DNA of 64,000 nucleotides, taken from positions 992,001-1,056,000 of the forward strand of contig JAAQVN010000001.1 in the NCBI GenBank assembly GCA_011754535.1, in the 5' to 3' direction. Positions 1 through 9,536 of this stretch are shown piece by piece; position 1 is the first letter of the stretch; each line of letters begins with the position of its first letter. Made by a program: the position numbers and the translations under genes. The notes beneath the pieces were generated by a model, which had not been told where the DNA came from, ran no database searches, and saw only the letters and a list, made by a program, of their open reading frames with translations. Source of the stretch: Enterobacter asburiae (GTDB lineage: Bacteria; Pseudomonadota; Gammaproteobacteria; Enterobacterales; Enterobacteriaceae).

Positions 1-541
1 CCGCTACGGCGCAAAGGTGAATATCGCTGGCCCGGCTTTGCAGGGCATCAAACAGCGTGGCGTTAACCAGCTTAATGACGGCATGGGGTTCACTGGCAAT
101 GGCCGCAGGGGTGATCTCCAGCCACCGGGCCTCTTTATTCTCTTCACTCTGCTGCTGTTCCAGCTGATCGAGCGTGCGCTGCTGTTTGGCGAGATCATCA
201 AGCCGGGCATTAAGCTGAGAAAGCGGAGCCAGCGCGGGTAACGCATTCACGTTATAGGCCCACTGGCGCAGCGCCAGCGAAAACGGATCGCCCAGCGCAA
301 CGTGGAGCTGACCGTTCACGCGCAGCGGCAATGCCCGCTGGCTGAGTGATTCGGTCAACGGTACGGCTTCGAAATCCTCTTCGCTGTCGGCGAGCTGTGT
401 GGGTGAGAGCGGCGTGAGCCCCAGGGAACTGGCGGCTTCTTCTAATGCGCCGGGGAAACTGTCCAGCAGTTCCGCCAGGGCCTGACAGCGCTGCTCGTCC
501 GGCAGGTCGAAAAGGGGGTCTACAGACGGTGAGTGAGACAT
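1..541 (-). CDS. gspE: Type II secretion ATPase GspE, N-terminal part (runs off left edge)
   Basis: Partial gene. The minus-strand frame opens with ATG at 541, which overlaps the TAA stop of gspF, and stays open for 180 codons to the window edge. The visible part is the N-terminal region of a GspE/PulE ATPase. It ends in the conserved stretch VIKLVNATLFDALQ followed by RASDIHL, which in this family leads into the nucleotide-binding domain. The Walker motifs lie outside the window. GspE is the cytoplasmic hexameric ATPase that powers pseudopilus assembly by binding the inner-membrane platform. It is the fourth and last visible gene of the operon gspG, lytic transglycosylase, gspF, gspE. Family membership is seen directly; function is from family knowledge. 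Confidence 0.85.
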   Translation of the reverse strand, partial: MSHSPSVDPLFDLPDEQRCQALAELLDSFPGALEEAASSLGLTPLSPTQLADSEEDFEAVPLTESLSQRALPLRVNGQLHVALGDPFSLALRQWAYNVNALPALAPLSQLNARLDDLAKQQRTLDQLEQQQSEENKEARWLEITPAAIASEPHAVIKLVNATLFDALQSRASDIHLCAVA

Positions 542-1710
542 TATTGCAATCCTCCTGCCAGTTCAAAAATGGGCATGTACAGTAAAAACACGACGAGCCC
601 AACGATGCCGCCAACGACCATCATCAGAATCGGTTCAAAAATTTTGCTAAAGGTTTCAATCGCGCGTTCCAGCGATTCATCATAAAAAGCGGCGATCCGC
701 TCGCACATGGCAGGCAGTTCGCCGCTGCGCTCGCCGACCTGCAGCAGACGGCTGGCGACAGGAGTCGTCATCTGCTGGGCTTCCAGCATGCGGGAGAGCG
801 ACTCGCCGGCGGCGACGTCGCGGATAACCTGTTCAACCTGCTGACGATGCGTGGCGGGCAGGATCTCCCGGCTCAGCATTAACGCATCAGGCGCGGGGAG
901 GCCGCCCTGCAGCAGCAGGCCCAGTGTGCGGTAGAAACGCACCAGCACAGAAAGCTGATGCTGCTGGCGTAAGGCGGGAATGCGCAGCAACAAACCGAGC
1001 GCACGCTGGCGCAGGCGCGGGCTACGCACCGCCATCACGATGCCTGCAACCGCTGCCGCACAACCGGCCAGCAGCAGTGAACCATGGGTTTGCGTCAGAC
1101 GTCCCCACCAGAGGATAAGCTGTGCGCTGGCGGACGGGTTCTTCATCCCGTCAAACACCACGGAAAAACGCGGAATAATAAAGCCGAGCAGAAAGAACAG
1201 AATTATCCCGCCGGCGGCGATCACAATCGTCGGATAGAGCAGGGTTGATTTAATCCGCTTGCGCAGAATTTCCATTCTTGATTCGTAAAACTGAAAACGC
1301 TTTAGCGCTTCGGGTAAGTGTCCGGTTTGCTCAGAAGAGGCGACGGTATTAATCAGCAGAGGCGGAAAGAGCGCCGGTAGCGCCATCATCGCCTGGGATA
1401 GCTGTGCTCCTTCATAGAGCTTTTTAACCAGCGTATCCAGAACCAGCGAGGTGCCACCGTCGCGGCTGCTTTCGCGCAGCGCTTCGACGGCCTCGACCAC
1501 GACCAGCCCGGCCTCCAGCAGGGCGATAAGCTCCTGCAAGAACAGATTCAATGGAAAGCGTTTCTCCTTGCGGGCAGGGCGTTCCTGTACCTGCAAAACG
1601 ATGCCGCCGGCGGCAATAATGCGGGCGCTGGCATCATCAGGCGATGCGGCAAGCACGGTTTGATTGACGCGCTTCCCCCCCTGAAGGATGGTGACGATAT
1701 ATGGTTTCAT
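541..1710 (-). CDS. gspF: Type II secretion inner-membrane platform protein GspF
   Basis: A 389-residue protein with the GspF/PilC layout: two repeated cytoplasmic T2SSF domains (about residues 60-180 and 265-385) and hydrophobic segments near 160-180, 210-230 and 360-385. The phrase ASSEQTGHLPEAL in the first domain and VGERSGELPAM in the second are the duplicated family signature. It would sit in the inner membrane and couple the GspE ATPase to pseudopilus growth. Its start codon overlaps the stop of the preceding lytic transglycosylase by four bases (ATGA) and its stop overlaps the gspE start, so translation is probably coupled. The family is clear; substrate is unknown, although a chitinase gene lies divergently next to the operon. 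Confidence 0.9.
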   Translation of the reverse strand: MKPYIVTILQGGKRVNQTVLAASPDDASARIIAAGGIVLQVQERPARKEKRFPLNLFLQELIALLEAGLVVVEAVEALRESSRDGGTSLVLDTLVKKLYEGAQLSQAMMALPALFPPLLINTVASSEQTGHLPEALKRFQFYESRMEILRKRIKSTLLYPTIVIAAGGIILFFLLGFIIPRFSVVFDGMKNPSASAQLILWWGRLTQTHGSLLLAGCAAAVAGIVMAVRSPRLRQRALGLLLRIPALRQQHQLSVLVRFYRTLGLLLQGGLPAPDALMLSREILPATHRQQVEQVIRDVAAGESLSRMLEAQQMTTPVASRLLQVGERSGELPAMCERIAAFYDESLERAIETFSKIFEPILMMVVGGIVGLVVFLLYMPIFELAGGLQ

Positions 1711-2171
1711 TTTGGCGACAGTGTATGGCTCTGCCTTTTAAGGCGGGCATAATGCGGAGCCACTTTTTTTATATATTGTTGACGAAGCGCGCGGCGTTGC
1801 GGCGTATTTGCCGTTCCGGCGTTATATGCGCCCACCGCGTCCCAGGTATAACCAAAGCGCTGGATTTGACCTGCCAGGATCCAGGCGCCGGTCATGACAC
1901 TTTGGCAAGGGTCGGTCAGCAGATCTTTTTGACTAATACGAAATTTACGCAGCGCATCGAAGTGAATGCTATTGATCTGCATCAGCCCGACATCCAGTGA
2001 GCCATCACGGTTTTTGTTGATGGCCCGCGTGTTGCCGTTGGATTCCACTATCGCTATCGCCTGTAATAGCTCTGGCTCAATACCGTAACGTTCTCCCGCC
2101 AGCTGCCAGCAATCGGCACGGCATGAAAATACGCTGAAGATAAACAGCGAATATAAGGACAGGCGCAGCAT
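1707..2171 (-). CDS. Secreted lytic transglycosylase within the type II secretion operon
   Basis: A 154-residue SLT-domain protein of the IagB/PilT type. An N-terminal signal peptide (about 18 residues) precedes the catalytic domain. The catalytic glutamate is Glu43 in AIVESNG, followed by the family motifs GLMQIN and AYNAG. Such small enzymes cleave peptidoglycan locally so that secretion machines or pili can cross the wall. It lies between gspG and gspF, only two bases after the gspG stop and overlapping gspF by four bases, so it is very likely a dedicated wall-opening factor of this secretion system. The assignment to the fold is firm; the role in secretion is inferred from position. Confidence 0.87.
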   Translation of the reverse strand: MLRLSLYSLFIFSVFSCRADCWQLAGERYGIEPELLQAIAIVESNGNTRAINKNRDGSLDVGLMQINSIHFDALRKFRISQKDLLTDPCQSVMTGAWILAGQIQRFGYTWDAVGAYNAGTANTPQRRALRQQYIKKVAPHYARLKRQSHTLSPK

Positions 2172-2173
2172 GT

Positions 2174-2593
2174 TCAGAACCCGTACGTGACAGGCTTACC
2201 GTCTTTACCGCCGGAGGTAATTTCGACTTCATTAATAGCGTCTTTTGTCCGGGCGGGGTTATGCCACTGGTACGGATTGCCCCAGGGATCTAACGGCACA
2301 TGCTGGCTGAGATAAGGGCCATTCCAGTTTTGTACGTTGGACGGTTTTTCGGTCAGTGCTTTCAGCCCTTGCGTTTCACTTGGATAACTGCCGGTGTCGA
2401 GGCGATATTGCCCTAGCGCCTCCGCAAGTGAGCGCATCTGTCGGGCAGCGGTTTTCTCTTTAGCCGAGTCGACATTGGAGAAGACCTTAGGTCCGACGAA
2501 CCCTGCCAGCAGCGCAATAATCATCAGTACGACCAGCAATTCAAGCAGGGTGAAACCACCCTGTTTTCGCATCACGTTTGTTGCGTATTTCAT
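2174..2593 (-). CDS. gspG: Type II secretion major pseudopilin GspG
   Basis: A 139-residue major pseudopilin. The short leader ends in KQGG before FTLLELLVV: prepilin peptidase would cut after Gly13, leaving Phe14 as +1 and the invariant Glu at +5 (Glu18). The hydrophobic helix and the C-terminal GspG core (SYPSETQGL, DPWGNPY, GKDGKP) follow. The start at 2593 was chosen because it gives a normal leader; an in-frame extension upstream would add 27 residues not found in the family. It is the first gene of the operon. Polymerised GspG forms the piston-like pseudopilus that pushes exoproteins through the outer-membrane secretin. No secretin or other pseudopilin gene lies in the window. Confidence 0.92.
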   Translation of the reverse strand: MKYATNVMRKQGGFTLLELLVVLMIIALLAGFVGPKVFSNVDSAKEKTAARQMRSLAEALGQYRLDTGSYPSETQGLKALTEKPSNVQNWNGPYLSQHVPLDPWGNPYQWHNPARTKDAINEVEITSGGKDGKPVTYGF

Positions 2594-2997
2594 TGAGAGC
2601 GTCCTTATTGGATATAAGTTGTGATTAATTTCTGAATTTTCCCTGAAAAAAGAGAGGGCACACAGGTATGCCATCTTTTTTAATTAGTGAAGATGGGAAA
2701 ACTAAATAAAGAAGCGTCTTACAGGATGCGAGAATTTTCCCGGGCTGTCGTTGAGGTATTTATTATAAATACGAGAGATATTTCTGAGTGAAGTCGTAGG
2801 TTTTTGATGGTGTTCAATATACATCGAGCAAATAAATATAAATAACGCGTTTTTTTTTGGCAAAAGAAATTTCTTATTTAACGCGGACGGATTCCTGATT
2901 CGCCACTCTTTAATCCCCAACGATCTCAGCGCTAAAAAAAAAGACAATTTGAGAGGTAATCCACAGGACTATCATCACAAAGCAATAAGGAACTTTG
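2594..2997. other. Divergent intergenic region between gspG and the chitinase gene
   Basis: About 400 bases with no convincing gene, markedly AT-rich. It must carry the promoters of both the gsp operon and the chitinase gene, which would allow joint regulation of an exoenzyme and its export machine. A Shine-Dalgarno-like AAGGA precedes the chitinase ATG by six bases. I see no operator that I can name. Confidence 0.6.
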
Positions 2998-4827
2998 ATG
3001 AAAAAACTTACATTATCTCTGTTAATTGGTAGCGCATTAATGGCGCAGTCGGCTTTCGCGGCGCAGGCACCGCGAGCGGTCACCTATCTGACCTCCTGGG
3101 GGGTTCCGGTTGAGTCCGTTGAGGATATGAAAGAGGTGAAAGCGGATACGTTCCTGCTTTCATTTGGTGGCTGGGATGCAAGCGGTAAGCTGTCCAGTTC
3201 AGATAATATTGTTGCAGTACCACAATATGATCCCTGGTACATTAATGCGCCAGCCTATGTCGTGTGGAGTCAGTTGAAGCTGGCGCATCCGGAGAAAAAA
3301 ATGATGCTGGCGCTCGGCGGTGAGACTTATTCCTCCATGTGGTCTTATCTGAATAACGCGCAAACGCGAGAAACGCTGGCGCAGAATCTGGTGAATCTGC
3401 TGAACACCAACTTCCCGGTGTATAAAAAGAACCTGAAGCCGGAAGAGATGGTCGGCGAATGCCTGAGCGCCGACTGGCAAGGCAAATGTAATATGGCGAA
3501 CTACCAGAAGGCGGGTACCGTTCAGCTTGACGGCATCGATTTTGACTTTGAAAAACCCGAGCGCGTCACGCCAGAGGAAAACGCAAACCTGTTGGATCTG
3601 GCTGAACGGGTTCGTAGCAAGCTCAATGCGTCCGGCAGCAAAAAGCTGCTGAGCCTGACCACCTATCACGTTGGTGCTGACCCGGAGAACTGCGCAAACA
3701 GCGCGGTAACCGAGAATTGTTCCTTCGTTGAGGCGGCTCGCTCTTCACACCACGGCGAAGTTCTGCCGCTGCTGACGCAGGGGAAAAACGTTTTCGATTT
3801 CTTCAACGTCATGGCCTATGACGCTGGCCCGCGCTTTAAGTATGACGTGGCGATGGCCAACTACGCCCGGGCGGTGGGGGATAAGAGTAAAATCGTTCTC
3901 GGCCAGACTATCAACTCCCAGTGGGGGCCAGAAGGCCGCTTTGTTGAGAGCCGGCAGAACAACGTAAACCGTGCGGGATGGCAGGCGCAGAACGGCTATG
4001 GCGGTTTCTTTATCTGGACATTGGGTTCAAACGATCAGCAGCTTTCCATGTCGCAGCAGGTTGACTACTTCAATGAAATGAAAGAGCGCGCGGACCTGAT
4101 GTCGCCCGAACGCCCGCAAGACACCGTCGCGCCAACTGCACCAACAGGACTGAAGGTGCTGAACAATGGCTTGACGATCACCCTTGCCTGGCAGCCCTCC
4201 ACCGATGACCATGGCGTGGTGGGATATGACATCTACCGTAATGACAAAAAAGTCGGAACTTCAACGGACACCCAGTGGACCGATAGTGCGGTTGAAACCG
4301 GTGGTGTGGTGTATCGCTACAGCGTGAAAGCACATGATGCAGCGAACAATATTTCCGAAAGCAGCAACGTGGTTGAGGTGGAAACCGTCCAGGTCGAAGA
4401 GGGACGCCCGGGCGCGCCAACCGGTCTGACCCTGGTTTCTTCGACGGAAAACAGCCTGACGGTGAAATGGAATGCGGTAGATAAGGCGGTGAAATATCGC
4501 GTACTGCGCGATGGTGCGGAGTTGCTTACCGTGAGCGAAACGCAGATTTCCGACAGCGGCCTGCGCGCGGGAACGACTTACAGCTACCAGGTAATCGCCG
4601 AAAATGCCAAAGGTCATCAGTCTCTTGCGAGTGCGCCGCTTAAAGCCACGACGAAAGAGGGTTCAGTGACGCCTGAGCCGGAAGGCGAGTGGAAAGTCGG
4701 TACGAGCTATAAGACCGGAGAAATCGTTACCTATAACGGCACACAGTATCGCTGCGTGCAGGGTCATACGTCTCAGTCCGACTGGACTCCTTCAGCGGTT
4801 GCGACGCTTTGGCAGCCTGTACCTTAA
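2998..4827 (+). CDS. Secreted GH18 chitinase with two fibronectin type III domains and a CBM5/12 chitin-binding module
   Basis: A 609-residue exoenzyme. A signal peptide of about 21 residues ends in AFA. The GH18 barrel (about 25-370) carries the catalytic motif DGIDFDFE, with Glu185 as the acid. Two FnIII modules follow (about 380-465 and 470-555, both starting near APTGL), then a short C-terminal CBM5/12 module with the aromatic pattern typical of chitin binding (YKTGEIVTYNG, then W-P near the end). It hydrolyses chitin outside the cell. The ATG at 2998 has an AAGGA ribosome site; the TTG one codon earlier is unlikely. Standing divergent from a type II secretion operon, it is the obvious candidate cargo, but that is inference. 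Confidence 0.93.
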   Translation: MKKLTLSLLIGSALMAQSAFAAQAPRAVTYLTSWGVPVESVEDMKEVKADTFLLSFGGWDASGKLSSSDNIVAVPQYDPWYINAPAYVVWSQLKLAHPEKKMMLALGGETYSSMWSYLNNAQTRETLAQNLVNLLNTNFPVYKKNLKPEEMVGECLSADWQGKCNMANYQKAGTVQLDGIDFDFEKPERVTPEENANLLDLAERVRSKLNASGSKKLLSLTTYHVGADPENCANSAVTENCSFVEAARSSHHGEVLPLLTQGKNVFDFFNVMAYDAGPRFKYDVAMANYARAVGDKSKIVLGQTINSQWGPEGRFVESRQNNVNRAGWQAQNGYGGFFIWTLGSNDQQLSMSQQVDYFNEMKERADLMSPERPQDTVAPTAPTGLKVLNNGLTITLAWQPSTDDHGVVGYDIYRNDKKVGTSTDTQWTDSAVETGGVVYRYSVKAHDAANNISESSNVVEVETVQVEEGRPGAPTGLTLVSSTENSLTVKWNAVDKAVKYRVLRDGAELLTVSETQISDSGLRAGTTYSYQVIAENAKGHQSLASAPLKATTKEGSVTPEPEGEWKVGTSYKTGEIVTYNGTQYRCVQGHTSQSDWTPSAVATLWQPVP

Positions 4828-4835
4828 TCTTTCGC

Positions 4836-4857
4836 GGCCCTCGCAAGGGGGCCTTTT
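4836..4857 (+). terminator. Rho-independent terminator of the chitinase gene
   Basis: GC-rich hairpin (GGCCC, loop, GGGCC with flanking pairs) followed by five T residues, starting nine bases after the chitinase stop codon. Confidence 0.75.
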
Positions 4858-4942
4858 TCAGGCGTGAGCGCGACTTACCAATTACTTTTTGTTAACTAAT
4901 TGTTATCATTTATAGTGCAATAAATTAACATAAGCGCTGTTT

Positions 4943-4958
4943 TGGTGCAATAATTGCA
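4943..4958 (+). promoter_or_regulatory. Possible sigma-54 (-24/-12) promoter
   Basis: The bases TGGTGCAATAATTGCA have GG and GC separated by exactly ten bases, and TTGCA after the proper spacing, as in the RpoN consensus TGGCACG-N4-TTGCW, with three mismatches in the -24 half. The sequence also contains the 15-base palindrome GTGCAATAATTGCAC (4945-4959), so it could instead be a repressor site. It lies about 235 bases before gntR. Weak evidence. Confidence 0.35.
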
Positions 4959-5076
4959 CTGTTTTTGTGCGTTTTGTGTTCTTTTCTGGTCTCTGCCGTC
5001 TTCGGAACCCGCCTGCATCTGTAACAATACGTTGCTGTAACCCCTTCATTTCCTGTCGTTTTTCAAAATCTATTTT

Positions 5077-5097
5077 GAACCAATTCAAAATTGGTTC
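5077..5097. promoter_or_regulatory. Perfect palindrome, probable operator of the adjacent GntR regulator
   Basis: Arms GAACCAATT and AATTGGTTC are exact reverse complements separated by three bases. A further half site, GAACCAAT, occurs at 5185-5192 immediately before the gntR start codon, over its ribosome-binding region. FadR/GntR proteins bind short inverted repeats and commonly repress their own operon, so autoregulation is likely. The match to this particular protein is inferred from position. Confidence 0.6.
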
Positions 5098-5192
5098 GTT
5101 TATTGCTTAATCATTAGCACGATAAGTAGCACCTCATATCAATAACTTATCGTTCATAACAAGAAAATAATGATGATAGTGAGCGAACCAAT

Positions 5193-5908
5193 ATGGAAAA
5201 ACCGTCACGGTTTCTGGCCAATTCCAGCACCGCGCTTGAGCAGCTGCGCGGGCTAATCAACCAGCATGAGTCAACACCAGGCATTCCGCTGCCCACGGAA
5301 CGTGAGCTGTCGGAAACACTCGGCGTAGGACGACGCGAAGTGCGTCGCGCGCTGGACGTGCTGGAAGAAGAGGGGCGGATCTGGCGTAAACAGGGGAAAG
5401 GCACCTTTATTGGTCCGGCTGCCCCGGTTGAACCGCTGGCCCTTCAGGGATTGGTTCAGCAGACCAATCTGCTGGAAGTGATGGAAGCTCGTATACAGAT
5501 CGAACCCGGCTTAGCCCGGCTTGCGGCACTGCGTGCCACCAGGGAAAACCTCGCGCTCATGCAGCGCATGCTGGAACGCATCGACAAGGTCAGCCCGGAT
5601 GACCGCGATCTCAACGAACTGTGGGATAGCGCCTTTCACCGCGCTATTGCCGAGGCGGCGGGTAATCGCCTGATGCTCGGTCTGTTTGATGCCATTGATG
5701 CTGTGCGGCGCGAACCCGGCTGGCAGCATCTGCGTGAATTGGCCCGCACGCCCGAACGTGTCGACAGCTACAACGACCACCATCACAAGATCATGTCCGC
5801 GATTATCCATCGCCAGCCTAATGAAGCAGCGGCCGCCATGCGCGAACACCTGCTCAGCCTGCAAACCGCCCTGATTCAGGCGATCCATCTTGAGGACGAC
5901 TTCACGCT

Positions 5909-5912
<4 letters not shown>
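5193..5912 (+). CDS. GntR-family (FadR subfamily) transcriptional regulator
   Basis: A 239-residue protein. The N-terminal winged helix-turn-helix (about 10-75) has the GntR signature (PLPTERELSETLGVGRREVR, then GKGTFIG). The C-terminal FCD ligand-binding domain (about 95-225) contains the Asp and His residues that usually hold a metal (DSAFHRAIAEAAGN, NDHHHKIMSAI). It probably senses a small organic acid or amino-acid-like ligand. It stands first in a run of seven same-direction genes and overlaps the next gene by four bases (ATGA), so it very probably controls the transporter and hydrolase downstream. The ligand is unknown. Confidence 0.88.
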
Positions 5913-6918
<1,006 letters not shown>

Positions 6919-6922
<4 letters not shown>

Positions 6923-8001
6923 CCACGCCCATTCTTGAAGCCCGGGACCTCAGCAAGCTTTTCCCCGGCCCGAAAAAACTCTTTTCTCCGGCCCGGTTTG
7001 TCACGGCGGTCGATCGCGTTTCGCTTGCCGTGATGCCGGGCGAAACGCTGGCGATTGTTGGCGAGTCCGGCTCCGGGAAATCCACCCTCGGTCGTCTGCT
7101 GCTGCGCCTTCTGGCCGCCAGCGAAGGGCGCGTGTTTTACCAGGGGGAGGATATCACCGACGCCTCCGGCGCCCGTCTGAACCAGCTCCGGCGCGAGCTG
7201 CAGATTATCTTCCAGGACCCTTTTACCTCGCTGAACCCGCGCATGACGGTGGAGCAGATCGTCGGCGAGCCGCTGTGGCTGCACCAGAACATGAAGAAAG
7301 CGGATCGTCAGTATCGCGTCGCGGAGCTCCTCAAGACCGTTGGCCTGCCTGCCGCCTGGGCCGGGCGCTATCCGCACGAGTTTTCCGGCGGGCAGCGCCA
7401 GCGTATCGGCATTGCGCGCGCGCTGGCCTCGGGGCCAAAGCTGCTGCTGGGCGACGAGCCGGTTTCCGCGCTGGATGTGTCGGTGCAGGCGCAGGTGGTC
7501 AACCTGCTGGAGAGCCTGAAGCACCAGCTGGGGCTGACGATGGTGATTGTCGCCCACGGTCTGGCGGTGATCCGCCACATGAGCGACCGCGTGGCGGTCA
7601 TGTATCTTGGGCAAATCGTTGAGCTTGCTACCGTCGACGAGATCTTTGACGCACCGCTGCACCCTTACACGCAGGCGCTGATCGCCTCGGCTCCCCAGAT
7701 GCAGCCCGGCGTGGAACGCGACGCGCCGCTGCTGCAGGGGGATCTGCCGAACCCGGCTAACCCGCCGTCCGGCTGTCGCTTCCACACCCGCTGCCCGTAC
7801 GTCACCGATGAATGCCGGCAGGTCGAGCCGATTAATCAGGTGCTCGACGGCGGGCGTCAGGTTGCCTGCCACCGCTGGCAGGACATTAATCGCGATCGCA
7901 GCGTTATCCAGATCGCACCGCCATCCGCAGCCTTTCTGCGCCGCCGCGCGCTGTTTGAACACGCGGCTACTCACTCCTCCCTTCCTTCAAGGAACTCATG
8001 A
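6919..8001 (+). CDS. Peptide-type ABC transporter ATP-binding protein (DppF/OppF-like)
   Basis: A 360-residue ABC ATPase, partner of the preceding one. Motifs: Walker A GESGSGKST, signature FSGGQRQRIGIARAL, Walker B LLLGDEPVSALD, and the C-terminal CRFHTRCPYVTDEC cluster. The usual H-loop phrase is VAHGLAV, with His kept but Asp replaced by Gly after it. The protein runs about 30 residues beyond the normal DppF end, in a basic Ala/Arg-rich tail reaching the next gene. Its stop overlaps the start of the binding protein gene (ATGA). Together with the preceding ATPase it forms the heterodimeric motor of the importer. Confidence 0.9.
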
Positions 8002-9518
8002 TAATGACAATGCGTAATTCTCTTTTGACCGTACTGGGAAGTGTTATGTTGCTTGGCGCGGCGCTGCCCGCCCATTCTGAAAGCGTGCTGCGGATCGGTC
8101 TGGGGGCAGACCCGGACATGCTCGACCCACATCTGGCGCGCACCTACTATGGCCGCTTCGTCTTTGCCTCCCTGTGCGACAGGCTGGTGGACGTCGACGA
8201 GCACCTGAAGGTGGTGCCGGGTCTGGCGAAATCCTGGGCCTGGAGCGAAGACGGAAAAACCCTGACCATGGATCTGCGTGAAGGCGTGACCTTCCACGAC
8301 GGTGAAAAATTTGATGCCGCCGCCGCGAAATACAACCTCGACCGCGCCCTGACCCTCAAAGGCTCCCTGCGTAAAAGCGAGATCTCTTCCGTGGAGTCGG
8401 TAGAGGTCACCGGCCCGATGCAGATTGCGCTGCACCTGAAAACCCCTGACGCCGCGCTGCTGATGCAGCTTACCGACCGTGCGGGCGCGATGATGGCACC
8501 CGAAGCCGCGAAGAAGCCTGACTTTGCCGCCCATCCGGTCTGTTCCGGCCCGTACAAGTTCGACAGCCGCGTGTCGCAGGACCGCATTGTTCTGACCCGC
8601 TTCGACAATTACTGGAATAAAGACGCCTACCACTTCGACAAAATTATCTATCTGCCGATCCCGGACGCCTCCGTGCGCCTCGCGAACCTGCGCGCGGGCG
8701 ATCTCGATCTAACCGAAGGCATCGCCGCCAGCGACGTTAAAACCGTCGAAGCCGACAGCAAGCTGGCGCTGGCGAAGATAACCGGTCTGGGCTATCAGGG
8801 GATCACCTTCAACATCAACAATGGCAAGGTCCCGGCGAACGATCCGTTCAGGGATGCCCGCGTGCGCGAGGCGTTTTCTCAGGCTATCGACCGTGAGGCG
8901 TTAAATCAGGTGGTCTTTGAAGGCCTCTACACCCCGGCAAACCAGGCGTTTTCTACGGTGAGCCCGTATCACGTCAACCTGCCGGTGCCACCTCGTGACG
9001 TCGAGAAGGCCAAAGCGCTGCTCAAAGCCGCAGGCGTCACCGCGCCGCTGACCGTCAACCTGCTGGTGCCGAACAACCCAACCTCGCAGCAGGTGGGACA
9101 GGTGCTGCAGGCGATGGTTGCTGAGGCGGGCTTCACGCTGAACCTGCAGATGACCGAATTCGCCACGCTGCTGGATCGCCAGCAGAGCGGTGACTATCAG
9201 CTGAGCTTCTCCGGCTGGTCGGGACGCCCGGACCCGGACGGCAGCATCTACGGCTTTATCCACAGCAAAGGTACCCTGAATGACGGCCGCTACAGCAACG
9301 CTCAGGTCGACGAGTGGCTGACCCAGGCGCGCCAGAGCACCGACCAGGCCGCGCGCCAGCCGCTGTATGACAAGGTGGTGAAGCAGCTGCAAACCGACAT
9401 GCCGATTGCCTACCTCTACTTCGAGCCGCGCATTTTTGGCCTGAACAAAAGCGTGCAGGGCTTTAAGCCGTACCCGGACGGCATCGTGCGTCTGGCCGGT
9501 TTGACGCTGGCGAAATAA
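7998..9518 (+). CDS. ABC transporter periplasmic substrate-binding protein (SBP family 5)
   Basis: A 506-residue solute-binding protein. A signal peptide (about 29 residues, ending in LPAHS) is followed by the SBP_bac_5 fold, recognised by LDPHLARTYYGRFV near the start, GKTLTMDLREGVTFHDGEKF and the C-terminal half with RDARVREAFSQAIDREAL. It delivers ligand to the two permeases encoded just downstream. The family includes dipeptide, glutathione, nickel and opine binders, and the sequence alone does not decide. The gamma-glutamyltransferase at the operon end suggests a gamma-glutamyl or similar peptide; this is inference. Confidence 0.9.
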   Translation: MIMTMRNSLLTVLGSVMLLGAALPAHSESVLRIGLGADPDMLDPHLARTYYGRFVFASLCDRLVDVDEHLKVVPGLAKSWAWSEDGKTLTMDLREGVTFHDGEKFDAAAAKYNLDRALTLKGSLRKSEISSVESVEVTGPMQIALHLKTPDAALLMQLTDRAGAMMAPEAAKKPDFAAHPVCSGPYKFDSRVSQDRIVLTRFDNYWNKDAYHFDKIIYLPIPDASVRLANLRAGDLDLTEGIAASDVKTVEADSKLALAKITGLGYQGITFNINNGKVPANDPFRDARVREAFSQAIDREALNQVVFEGLYTPANQAFSTVSPYHVNLPVPPRDVEKAKALLKAAGVTAPLTVNLLVPNNPTSQQVGQVLQAMVAEAGFTLNLQMTEFATLLDRQQSGDYQLSFSGWSGRPDPDGSIYGFIHSKGTLNDGRYSNAQVDEWLTQARQSTDQAARQPLYDKVVKQLQTDMPIAYLYFEPRIFGLNKSVQGFKPYPDGIVRLAGLTLAK

Positions 9519-9536
9519 AGGTCCTGAGGAGAACCC

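Larger units (their letters stand above)
4828..5192. other. Regulatory region upstream of the gntR-ABC-ggt cluster
   Basis: A 365-base stretch without a gene. It holds the chitinase terminator, a sigma-54-like promoter match near 4943-4958 and a perfect palindrome at 5077-5097, each listed separately. It is AT-rich compared with the genes on either side. Confidence 0.6.

Noticed and set aside
4956..4970. NtrC-type site GCAC-N7-GTGC
   Set aside because: The spacing fits, but it overlaps the -12 region of the sigma-54-like promoter rather than lying upstream as an enhancer site, and the outer bases are poor.
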